Of a DNA stretch of 10,934 nucleotides, positions 1 through 5,597 are shown piece after piece. Position numbers and translations under genes: made by a program. A model generated the notes under the pieces. It had not been told where the DNA came from and ran no database searches. It worked only from the letters and a program-made list of their open reading frames with translations. The stretch comes from CACKLF01 sp002725175 (GTDB lineage: Bacteria > Pseudomonadota > Alphaproteobacteria > Rhodobacterales > Rhodobacteraceae), in NCBI GenBank assembly GCA_002725175.2, contig PBQX02000075.1, positions 1 through 10,934 on the forward strand, in the 5' to 3' direction. Each line of letters opens with the position of its first letter. Position 1 is the first letter of the stretch.

Positions 1-2
1 AT

Positions 3-650
3 TATCAAAATGGAATATTTATGAATTATGTTCTATCAAAGAAATTCTATCCAGGATGGATTTGTAGATTTTATATTGATTCAACGGTTGAACAAGGCAT
101 TTTATCTAAACTCGATAGTTTAGAGGTTGAATATATTTATATAGACACAAATATCAATAAAATGTGTTTGCGATTCCTGCCTTTTGATGATAAAAATGTA
201 GATGTTTGGATAAGTAGAGACCTTGATAGTGCATTGAATAGTAGAGAATCAACAGCAGTAGATGAATGGCTAAATGAACCTGAAAGTATACATATTATGC
301 ATGACCATCACTGTCATGGTTATAATATTTTAGGTGGTATGTTTGGAGCAAAAAATAAATATTTAGAATCATTTTATGATTTTTATTTGGAATTGTCGAC
401 AAACAGGCATTCTCAAAATTACGGTATTGATTGTGATGTTTTGGACACATATGTTAAAAAACATTATGAAAATGACAAAATTTACCATGGTCATAAAGGA
501 AGACCTTTCAAAACAGATTCACAATTATCCCATTTTATAGGTAAAATATTTTTTTGGGATAAAAACGAATGTACACGTGTTTGTAGTGATGAAAAGGTTG
601 ATAACCTATATGACTATTTCAATAAAAATGAGGTCTTGTTTACTAAGTAA
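3..650 (+). CDS. Glycosyltransferase-like protein, C-terminal part (5' end outside window)
   Basis: The reading frame is open from base 3 with no stop before the first ATG at 21, so the gene probably starts left of the window. The visible protein opens with a YPGW motif (residues 10-13 counted from the ATG). It continues with RFLPFDD, ISRDLDSALNSRE (DxD-like RDLDS at 66-70), AVDEWL, HIMHDH (91-96) and LGGMFG (104-109). These blocks match, from memory, a family of bacterial and viral glycosyltransferase-like proteins with the pattern YPGW, WRF, RDxDS, RE, AVDEW, MRDHP and GGMWG. The acidic DxD would bind the metal and nucleotide sugar. In that family a further N-terminal stretch precedes YPGW, which agrees with truncation by the window edge. 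The substrate is unknown. It lies 22 bp before the next plus-strand gene and may be co-transcribed with it. Confidence 0.7.
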   Translation, partial: YQNGIFMNYVLSKKFYPGWICRFYIDSTVEQGILSKLDSLEVEYIYIDTNINKMCLRFLPFDDKNVDVWISRDLDSALNSRESTAVDEWLNEPESIHIMHDHHCHGYNILGGMFGAKNKYLESFYDFYLELSTNRHSQNYGIDCDVLDTYVKKHYENDKIYHGHKGRPFKTDSQLSHFIGKIFFWDKNECTRVCSDEKVDNLYDYFNKNEVLFTK

Positions 651-672
651 CTACTGATACAGTCGTTACAAT

Positions 673-1107
673 ATGAGTTACATTTTTGAATATTTAAAAG
701 AATTGCTTCTAAACTATGGTTGTGAACTGTGTTACACAATCACACCAAAAACAAATCATGCGTATACAACAACTCCGTTCTTAAGAAGTGTTAATTATTT
801 CAATATTGTTGTAGATATTAGAGGAGAATTAAAAGATACTATATTCAATGCGAATGAAAATGTATTTAAACTAGAATTTGGAGAAAACATAATTACAGAT
901 ATGATTCTTGATACGTTTCCAACTCTTAACTGTTACAATCTAGAAAAACATATTTCTAATGATTGGGTTCTGAAATATAAAAACGAACACAAAAAATGGT
1001 TCTATGTTAATATGCAAAATAATAATATTTTAGACAAATTACCAGACAATATCAATGAATTAGATAGTATTACCAGTCATTTACAAAATAATTTATTAAT
1101 TTCTTAA
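673..1107 (+). CDS. Hypothetical protein, 144 residues
   Basis: I do not recognise this protein. It is a 144-residue, soluble-looking, Asn- and Leu-rich protein with no signal peptide, membrane segment or cysteine cluster. The middle has alternating hydrophobic strands (NYFNIVVDIRGEL, VFKLEF) followed by more helical segments, so an alpha/beta fold is plausible. It starts 22 bp after the glycosyltransferase-like gene on the same strand, which suggests a shared transcript and perhaps a shared role, but nothing in the sequence shows glycan chemistry. AT-rich codon use matches the neighbours, and the length and lack of internal stops support a real gene. Confidence 0.65.
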   Translation: MSYIFEYLKELLLNYGCELCYTITPKTNHAYTTTPFLRSVNYFNIVVDIRGELKDTIFNANENVFKLEFGENIITDMILDTFPTLNCYNLEKHISNDWVLKYKNEHKKWFYVNMQNNNILDKLPDNINELDSITSHLQNNLLIS

Positions 1108-1207
1108 ACTGCATACATCGCGAGAGCAGCCACCTGCACCCTCTAAAAAACCAATATAAGAAGATGTTGTTAGTTATCATTAATGGCCTAAAAAATGTCA
1201 TTCATCA
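1108..1207 (+). other. Gap between the 144-residue gene and the tRNA genes, with a GC-rich patch
   Basis: No gene is evident. Bases 1113-1145 are clearly richer in G and C than the surroundings. In the frame of the upstream gene they read on for 12 codons after the stop before another stop (TAYIARAATCTL). In the next frame they read SREQPPAPSKKPI and then a stop, which resembles a proline-rich protein tail. This could be a remnant of coding sequence. The rest is plain AT-rich sequence leading to the tRNA. Confidence 0.4.
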
Positions 1208-1244
1208 TCTCCGTTAGCTCAGTTGGTAGAGCATCAGACTGTTA

Positions 1245-1267
1245 ACTACCTTGGCTGGTAGACTTCA
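1245..1267 (+). other. tRNA-Asn intron 1, canonical site (37/38)
   Basis: These 23 bases sit between A37 (1244) and A38 (1268), the usual position of eukaryotic and archaeal tRNA introns. The intron contains a perfect 5-bp hairpin, CTACC (1246-1250) and GGTAG (1257-1261), with a six-base loop. Removal restores a seven-base anticodon loop CTGTTAA. The exact cut could slide by a base because A repeats at both junctions. Confidence 0.8.
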
Positions 1268-1288
1268 ATCTGGGTGTCAATGGTTCAA

Positions 1289-1308
1289 AAGTTTAAACAA
1301 CTGGATCT
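1289..1308 (+). other. tRNA-Asn intron 2, T-loop site (about 58/59)
   Basis: The T stem strands are perfect (AATGG and CCATT), but 27 bases lie between them where seven are normal. Removing the 20 bases at 1289-1308 leaves the standard loop TTCAATC (1284-1288 plus 1309-1310). The insert has a small hairpin, AGTT (1290-1293) and AACT (1299-1302). It interrupts the end of the internal B box (GGTTCAA followed by non-consensus bases). The exact ends are inferred from loop length. Confidence 0.7.
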
Positions 1309-1328
1309 TCCCATTACGGAGAGCTGTC

Positions 1329-1365
1329 GCCCATCTTACCTTTTTGGTAAGTGGGCTTTTTTTTT
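1329..1365 (+). terminator. Hairpin plus T9 run between the two tRNAs
   Basis: GCCCA (1329-1333) pairs with TGGGC (1352-1356). CTTACC (1335-1340) pairs with GGTAAG (1346-1351) around a TTTTT loop, with one unpaired T. Nine T residues follow at 1357-1365. This resembles a transcript-end signal: a T run is the classic RNA polymerase III stop, and giant viruses often end or process transcripts at hairpins. It could also mark tRNA processing. Confidence 0.65.
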
Positions 1366-1369
1366 GGTC

Positions 1370-1451
1370 GACAATGTGTCCGAGTGGTTAAGGAGACTGA
1401 CTTGAAATCAGTTGGGTTTATCCCGCGCAAGTTCAAATCTTGTCATTGTCG
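1370..1451 (+). tRNA. tRNA-Ser (anticodon TGA)
   Basis: This is an intact 82-base class II tRNA without an intron. The acceptor stem is GACAATG (1370-1376) with CATTGTC (1444-1450), with G1451 as discriminator. The anticodon stem is ACTGA with TCAGT and the loop is CTTGAAA, giving anticodon TGA for the UCA codon. A long variable arm GGG-TTTAT-CCC is typical of serine tRNAs. The T arm is GCAAG, TTCAAAT, CTTGT. No CCA is encoded. It lies 46 bases after tRNA-Asn. Confidence 0.93.
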
Positions 1452-1462
1452 TTTGCCTGTGT

Positions 1463-1476
1463 TGCTTAAAAAAGCA
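1463..1476. other. Small hairpin downstream of tRNA-Ser
   Basis: TGCTT (1463-1467) and AAGCA (1472-1476) pair around an AAAA loop, 11 bases after tRNA-Ser and directly before the larger hairpin. It may be part of a 3'-end signal. The stem is short, so chance is possible. Confidence 0.35.
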
Positions 1477-1502
1477 TTGTAAAAAATAAAAATTTTTTAC
1501 AA
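1477..1502. terminator. Perfect 11-bp hairpin at the end of the membrane-protein gene
   Basis: TTGTAAAAAAT (1477-1487) is the exact reverse complement of ATTTTTTACAA (1492-1502), with an AAAA loop. It lies 14 bases beyond the stop of the minus-strand 94-residue gene and 25 bases after tRNA-Ser. Hairpins just past stop codons are the known transcript-end signal of mimivirus. On the plus strand it also supplies a T6 run that could stop tRNA transcription, so it may serve both directions. Confidence 0.6.
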
Positions 1503-1516
1503 CATTCGAACCATGG

Positions 1517-1801
1517 TCAGCCCTTCCTCCAGTCTTGGTAACAATCTGTGCAACCAAAAGGTAATTTTGAAATTAAGAAAAACAATCCTTCTAACAAAAG
1601 AGGCAATAATAATATTGCAACTATTGTTATTGGTATTGCCTTCATAAAAAACTTGTTTCTAGCTTTTGCGGGCTTGTTCATAAAACCTTCTCTAATATTT
1701 TTATGAAAATGAATATTCAATGATAATATTAAAACAGTTAATAATGTTATTCCCAAAATATATCCAAATACTATTTTTACTATTTTTGAACAATTTTCCA
1801 T
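1517..1801 (-). CDS. Small two-helix membrane protein, 94 residues
   Basis: The protein has two strongly hydrophobic stretches, residues about 8-30 and 55-78, separated by a basic linker (NKPAKARNK, 42-50). A short C-terminal tail carries a CTDC pair (C84, C87) and ends WRKG. The charge pattern suggests a hairpin membrane protein with both ends on the same side of the membrane. Short membrane proteins of this sort are common in the virion membranes of large DNA viruses, but no specific function can be assigned. It follows the zinc-ribbon gene on the minus strand. A hairpin lies just upstream (1813-1832) and another just downstream (1477-1502), so it may be transcribed on its own. Confidence 0.65.
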   Translation of the reverse strand: MENCSKIVKIVFGYILGITLLTVLILSLNIHFHKNIREGFMNKPAKARNKFFMKAIPITIVAILLLPLLLEGLFFLISKLPFGCTDCYQDWRKG

Positions 1802-1812
1802 TTTTTGGATTT

Positions 1813-1832
1813 ATATAATAGCAATATTATAT
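1813..1832. terminator. 8-bp inverted repeat between two minus-strand genes
   Basis: ATATAATA (1813-1820) and TATTATAT (1825-1832) form a perfect stem around GCAA. It lies 11 bases upstream of the membrane-protein start and directly after the stop of a possible 21-codon ORF. It can be read as a 3'-end hairpin of the upstream transcript. Because it is very AT-rich it could instead be part of the promoter of the 94-residue gene. Confidence 0.4.
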
Positions 1833-1833
1833 T

Positions 1834-1899
1834 TTACTCCGTTACCGCAGAAACTGGAACAGGGTCTGGAATTCCTGGTAAGGGATTTAACATATTCAT
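1834..1899 (-). CDS. Possible 21-residue ORF overlapping the end of the zinc-ribbon gene
   Basis: The ATG at 1899-1897 overlaps the TGA of the upstream 204-residue gene as ATGA, and the ORF runs to a TAA at 1836-1834. The product begins MNMLNPLPGIPDPV and ends SAVTE. It is proline-rich and less AT-rich than the flanking DNA. The stop sits right beside an inverted repeat. The stop-start overlap and the composition hint at translation, or at a lost C-terminal or N-terminal extension of a neighbour. It is too short to be confident. Confidence 0.3.
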   Translation of the reverse strand: MNMLNPLPGIPDPVPVSAVTE

Positions 1900-2510
1900 A
1901 TAGCTACCATTCCACCCCACAGTGCCTCGTAGACATGTTCAACAGAATCGTATTTGCTTTTTGCATTAATATATTTTTCGTCATATGATTTTGTATTAAT
2001 GAAATTTCCATTGCAAACAATACATTTATTCTTTAAATTAAGAAATCTAAGTGCATATTTATTTGTAATTTTTGATTTGCATGTTACACAAGTTGTTGTT
2101 TTCGTTTCTGGTTCTGGTTTTTCTTTGATTGTCTTTAGTGTTTTTTCAATTTTCTCTTTTCGTTTATTTTTTGCTTTTAAAAAGTTTGATAACACTTTCA
2201 TTTTATTATTTAGTTTTTTGTGTTCAGTTCTCTTTTTAAAATTTTTAGGATAATATCGGATTCCGATTGCTGGTCCCCACTTCTCTGCTTGTTCCCAAAT
2301 TAATTTTTCAGCTTCTTCTTTATCTTTTGCAATAGTGTCTAATATTCTAATACCGGCAAAGGACTCGGCGTCACCATCATAAATATCATCATGTCTACAA
2401 GAATGTGAACTCTTTTCTTGTTCAAGACGTTCTAATTCATTATTAAAACTTTCTAAGATATCTTCTACCCTAGTTGCTTTGATTTTTTCAATATAGTCAG
2501 TTCCACCCAT
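1896..2510 (-). CDS. Coiled-coil zinc-ribbon protein, 204 residues
   Basis: I do not recognise the family. The N-terminal half is helical and charged (about residues 15-35 and 60-78). A very basic segment follows (about 90-135, many Lys, ending in a KPEPETK linker). A four-cysteine zinc ribbon comes next: CVTC at 141-144 and CIVC at 163-166, 18 residues apart. The C-terminus ends EALWGGMVAI. Basic helices plus a zinc ribbon suggest nucleic-acid or protein binding, for example in transcription or packaging, but this is inference. The start is supported by a candidate upstream promoter motif (2541-2561) and by the stop of the helicase gene 51 bases upstream. The gene follows the helicase on the same strand. 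Confidence 0.7.
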   Translation of the reverse strand: MGGTDYIEKIKATRVEDILESFNNELERLEQEKSSHSCRHDDIYDGDAESFAGIRILDTIAKDKEEAEKLIWEQAEKWGPAIGIRYYPKNFKKRTEHKKLNNKMKVLSNFLKAKNKRKEKIEKTLKTIKEKPEPETKTTTCVTCKSKITNKYALRFLNLKNKCIVCNGNFINTKSYDEKYINAKSKYDSVEHVYEALWGGMVAI

Positions 2511-2540
2511 TTTTATCTATAAATGTTAATAATTTATCAC

Positions 2541-2561
2541 TAAAATATTATGTTCATTTTT
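2541..2561 (-). promoter_or_regulatory. Candidate promoter motif upstream of the zinc-ribbon gene
   Basis: On the plus strand it reads TAAAATATT, one base, then TGTTCATTTTT. The same two blocks with a three-base spacer occur at 9531-9553 ahead of the nuclease-like gene. Read on the coding strand it is AAAAATGAACA, a spacer, then AATATTTTA, ending 30 bases before the ATG. Two instances make a shared element likely but not proven. Confidence 0.45.
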
Positions 2562-5500
2562 TTATTGTTTTCCTTTAAGAATATCTGATTTAACTTTGCA
2601 TTTCTTTTGAAGAACAAATTCTTGTGTCAATTCATTCTTTTCTTTTGCTTCTTTTTTGAGTTTTGCATTTTCTTTCTTAAAAGATTTGTTTGCGTCTTTT
2701 CTACAATTTAGTAAATCTTTATTACTATTTCTAATTATTTGTTTTAACTCTTTTTTAATAGCTTTAACATTTCTCAAGGCAGCATCTCTGTCTTGCATAT
2801 ATTCTTTCTTAGTTTTTCCATATTTTTGACGTATATACGCCTTTTCATTAGGATATGCATCAGCTAACTCTTGTTTCATATCTGCAGTAACTTTCTTAAC
2901 TTGTGCAACTAGTTCAGTATACTTCATTTCTTCTTCAAGTAATCTTTTTTCAGCTTCTTTTCTAGCTTCCCTGGCATCTTCAACAATTTTCTCACATTTT
3001 GCTAAATCTTCTTGTAATTTTTCATTTAACTCTTCAAATTGTTCATTTCCAACAACCATCTCTGATATTGGTGCTTCAATATTATGAAATACGGGTTGTA
3101 CAAAATACCTTGGATCCCATGTTCTATTCAAATATGATATTTTACCCATTAACAGTTCTTGAAATTTGTTAACAGCGGTTTTTTTGAATTTCAAATTATC
3201 ATCTACAGGAAATGATTTTAAAAATTCATCTATTTGTGTCGGCATTTGCTCTTCTTGTAATAAATTTAATAGTCGAATGTAATCCATTGGATCGTTCATA
3301 ATTGGTGTAGCAGTCATTAACAAAGGTCTACACGATTCTTTTCCAGATGTTTTATAAGAGGATTGTAATGCTTTCTCGATCGATGGAAAATCTGGTTTTT
3401 CAAAACCTACCAAATCTTTTGCTAATAATTTGTGAGCTTCATCTATAATAATTAATGTTTTCTTTAATGGATCGGTTTTGCCATTTCTAGCTATTAATTT
3501 GTAATATGGAGATGATTTCGTTTTTGGAGCAGCTCTCTTACCTAATATAACCTTACAAATATTTGAAAATTGCGCAAATGATAGTGGTGGTAAAAAATTC
3601 TTTGTTAAAAATTTCTTTCCTTCGGAACCAGTTGGTATTTTAATACCCGCTTTTAGTTTCTCTGCAATAACATAATCACATACTTTATCAAACATATTCT
3701 TCCAGATGTCGGCTCGCAACGTTGTTCTTGTTATCCATAAAACAGTATAGTCTTCTTTGTCCCATGTTTTCGACTTTGTAGCTACAGCTGTGCAAGTTTT
3801 TCCAGAACCAACACTATGCCAAACTAATAGTCCTTTAGTATTGCTTTGTGGTACAAAATAGTGTGAAATGAAATCTTGAGATGGCGTAAATTTAACAATG
3901 CGGTCACTAGACATAGGTGTATCACACATGTTTTCAACACTAATTTTTTGATATTTAAAATCTGCAAAATCTTTATTTATTCTTTTTTGAAATTCTGAAA
4001 ATGATTCTGACTTTATATTATTGTAATAATCCGTTGGAATATAACCATGATCATCCTCTGTATCAATAGTTGCCAGGGATTCCGCCGGTTCCGGGCTTGG
4101 TGGTGAAGCAAATGGAACTAATGATTTTGTATTAGTAGCTTTCAAGCTGTTACAGTAATCTTTATTTTCTTTAGCTAAATTACAATAAAATTTCCTTCTT
4201 TCTAATGATGGTTTTTTATTGAATCCATATGGTTTATTAGGAAGACTACTTGCTATTGATGAATATGCTTTTTCTAATACTGGTAATGTATAAGAAAACT
4301 TTTTTGTTGCTCTACCACCTACTTCTTTCGGTAAACAAGTGAATTTATCACAATCACTAGCACCACCACGGAAGGCACTCGCCGCTAATGCTTTTAAACT
4401 TCCCGTTTTTCTTAAACTTGGATAATTTAGAAGTCTTTGAAATAAAGTCTTCTTTTTCATTCCGCTTTTTAAATGAATATTGGAGTTCAAATCCTTATCA
4501 ACAGCAGATTCTATAGATAATTTTTCTAATTCTTCTTTTAATGCAATTTCATTCAACTTAGTTCCAGCATACAAATGATATAATTCTTCCATTTTTAGTT
4601 TTTTGTAAGTTGAATGATATGTATATATGTTTAACTTCCAACCAACTCCAGATACAAATTTCAAACCTTTTTGCCCACAAAATCGTGTTCCTCTACCAAT
4701 GGCTTGTGTTTTATCTGCTGAAGTTAATTGTGGTTCGTATAAATGCGCGTATTTTACATCGTATATGTCAATGCCTTCTTTATAACCACCGTCAACAATC
4801 ATTATTCTAATATTTTTTCCATGTACATTATCTGGTCTAGAATTGAATTTATTCATCATTTCTCTTCTGGTTTTAACTCTAAAATTCTTTCCAAATAAGG
4901 TACTTGAACATAGTACTCCAAATACATCACCTTCTGCATCCACAAGTTCAACTTTATTACGATCTTTTGATAATCCTAAACAACTATTCATACCTATACT
5001 TCTCAAACCAGCTGCAATCATCTTCGCACCATGCCCCGCTTGTTTTAAATCTGTAAAAATAAAATGTTTAAATACTTTTCCATGCATTTTTTTATCTTTT
5101 TTATCCAGTTCTACTATATTATCTAATAACTTCTGTAATTTTGGTGAGTATAATGGTATATCATTTTTCATTTTTTCAAGATTAAATCTTCTAGTATCGA
5201 ATTTTTGATAAGATTTTGGTTTAGGCCAATTTACAACGCTTCTTATACAATCCGCACTCTTCTTGTTTGGTGGTTCTTCTTCTGAAGGGTTCTTCTTTTT
5301 TGGCTTATGCGTGTCAAAGGCACATACTTCTCTTCCTTTAGAAAGAGCCTTTTCTGTACAATTATTAAATCTTTCTACTATTTCACCTATGGGTAAAGGT
5401 AATTCATCTGCTGCCTTTTTTCCTATCTTGTCTGGATGATTCTTTAAAACATATTTTCTATATTTTTTTTTAACATCTCCGGATGCCGCGTCCGCCTCGG

Positions 5501-5564
5501 ACTCGGCCCAGAAGTCATTTAATATCTTACACATTTCTCTTTCATTTGCATCTGTACATGCCAT
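2562..5564 (-). CDS. J-domain fused to a circularly permuted D6/D11-type SF2 helicase
   Basis: The 1000-residue protein has four regions. (1) Residues 1-78 look like a J domain: helix II VKKKYRKYVLKNHPDK with the HPD triad at 43-45, the feature that stimulates Hsp70. (2) Residues about 135-325 are the C-terminal RecA-like domain: motif V region VDGGYKEGIDIYDV (257-270) and motif VI QAIGRGTRFCGQKG (287-300) with R291 and R294. (3) After a low-complexity linker (326-555) comes the N-terminal RecA-like domain: Walker A HSVGSGKT (583-590), DEAH (708-711), TATP (751-754), then LLNLL and KISYL as in poxvirus D6/D11-type helicases. (4) Residues about 835-985 form a long charged coiled coil. The usual order of the two helicase domains is therefore reversed within one uninterrupted ORF. 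All ATPase motifs are intact. Likely roles are viral transcription or nucleoprotein remodelling, by inference. It starts 33 bp after the glycosyltransferase stop. Confidence 0.88.
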   Translation of the reverse strand: MACTDANEREMCKILNDFWAESEADAASGDVKKKYRKYVLKNHPDKIGKKAADELPLPIGEIVERFNNCTEKALSKGREVCAFDTHKPKKKNPSEEEPPNKKSADCIRSVVNWPKPKSYQKFDTRRFNLEKMKNDIPLYSPKLQKLLDNIVELDKKDKKMHGKVFKHFIFTDLKQAGHGAKMIAAGLRSIGMNSCLGLSKDRNKVELVDAEGDVFGVLCSSTLFGKNFRVKTRREMMNKFNSRPDNVHGKNIRIMIVDGGYKEGIDIYDVKYAHLYEPQLTSADKTQAIGRGTRFCGQKGLKFVSGVGWKLNIYTYHSTYKKLKMEELYHLYAGTKLNEIALKEELEKLSIESAVDKDLNSNIHLKSGMKKKTLFQRLLNYPSLRKTGSLKALAASAFRGGASDCDKFTCLPKEVGGRATKKFSYTLPVLEKAYSSIASSLPNKPYGFNKKPSLERRKFYCNLAKENKDYCNSLKATNTKSLVPFASPPSPEPAESLATIDTEDDHGYIPTDYYNNIKSESFSEFQKRINKDFADFKYQKISVENMCDTPMSSDRIVKFTPSQDFISHYFVPQSNTKGLLVWHSVGSGKTCTAVATKSKTWDKEDYTVLWITRTTLRADIWKNMFDKVCDYVIAEKLKAGIKIPTGSEGKKFLTKNFLPPLSFAQFSNICKVILGKRAAPKTKSSPYYKLIARNGKTDPLKKTLIIIDEAHKLLAKDLVGFEKPDFPSIEKALQSSYKTSGKESCRPLLMTATPIMNDPMDYIRLLNLLQEEQMPTQIDEFLKSFPVDDNLKFKKTAVNKFQELLMGKISYLNRTWDPRYFVQPVFHNIEAPISEMVVGNEQFEELNEKLQEDLAKCEKIVEDAREARKEAEKRLLEEEMKYTELVAQVKKVTADMKQELADAYPNEKAYIRQKYGKTKKEYMQDRDAALRNVKAIKKELKQIIRNSNKDLLNCRKDANKSFKKENAKLKKEAKEKNELTQEFVLQKKCKVKSDILKGKQ

Positions 5565-5597
5565 TACTTAATAAGCTTAAATATTTTATATTATGAT

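Larger units (their letters stand above)
1208..1323 (+). tRNA. tRNA-Asn (anticodon GTT) with two introns
   Basis: The cloverleaf is clear. The acceptor stem is TCTCCGT (1208-1214) paired with ACGGAGA (1316-1322), with G1323 as discriminator. The D stem is GCTC (1217-1220) with GAGC (1229-1232). The anticodon stem is TCAGA (1234-1238) with TCTGG (1269-1273), one end pair being T-G. The anticodon GTT is at 1241-1243. The variable loop is GTGTC. The T stem is AATGG (1279-1283) with CCATT (1311-1315). The 116-base gene becomes a regular 73-base tRNA only if 23 bases are removed after position 37 and 20 bases from the T loop. No CCA is encoded. It would read the AAC and AAU codons, which are frequent in this AT-rich genome. 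Confidence 0.85.

Noticed and set aside
4843..5208. Plus-strand 121-codon ORF within the helicase region
   Set aside because: It lies wholly opposite the helicase C-terminal domain, whose motifs are clear on the minus strand; the overlap frame is a composition shadow.
2562..5564. Helicase halves read as two genes joined by a frameshift or by assembly error, or as an intein-split protein
   Set aside because: The frame is continuous for 1000 codons with no stop, and the linker shows no intein splice motifs (no Cys/Ser start block or terminal HN followed by Cys/Ser/Thr). The halves are in reversed order, which neither explanation would produce.
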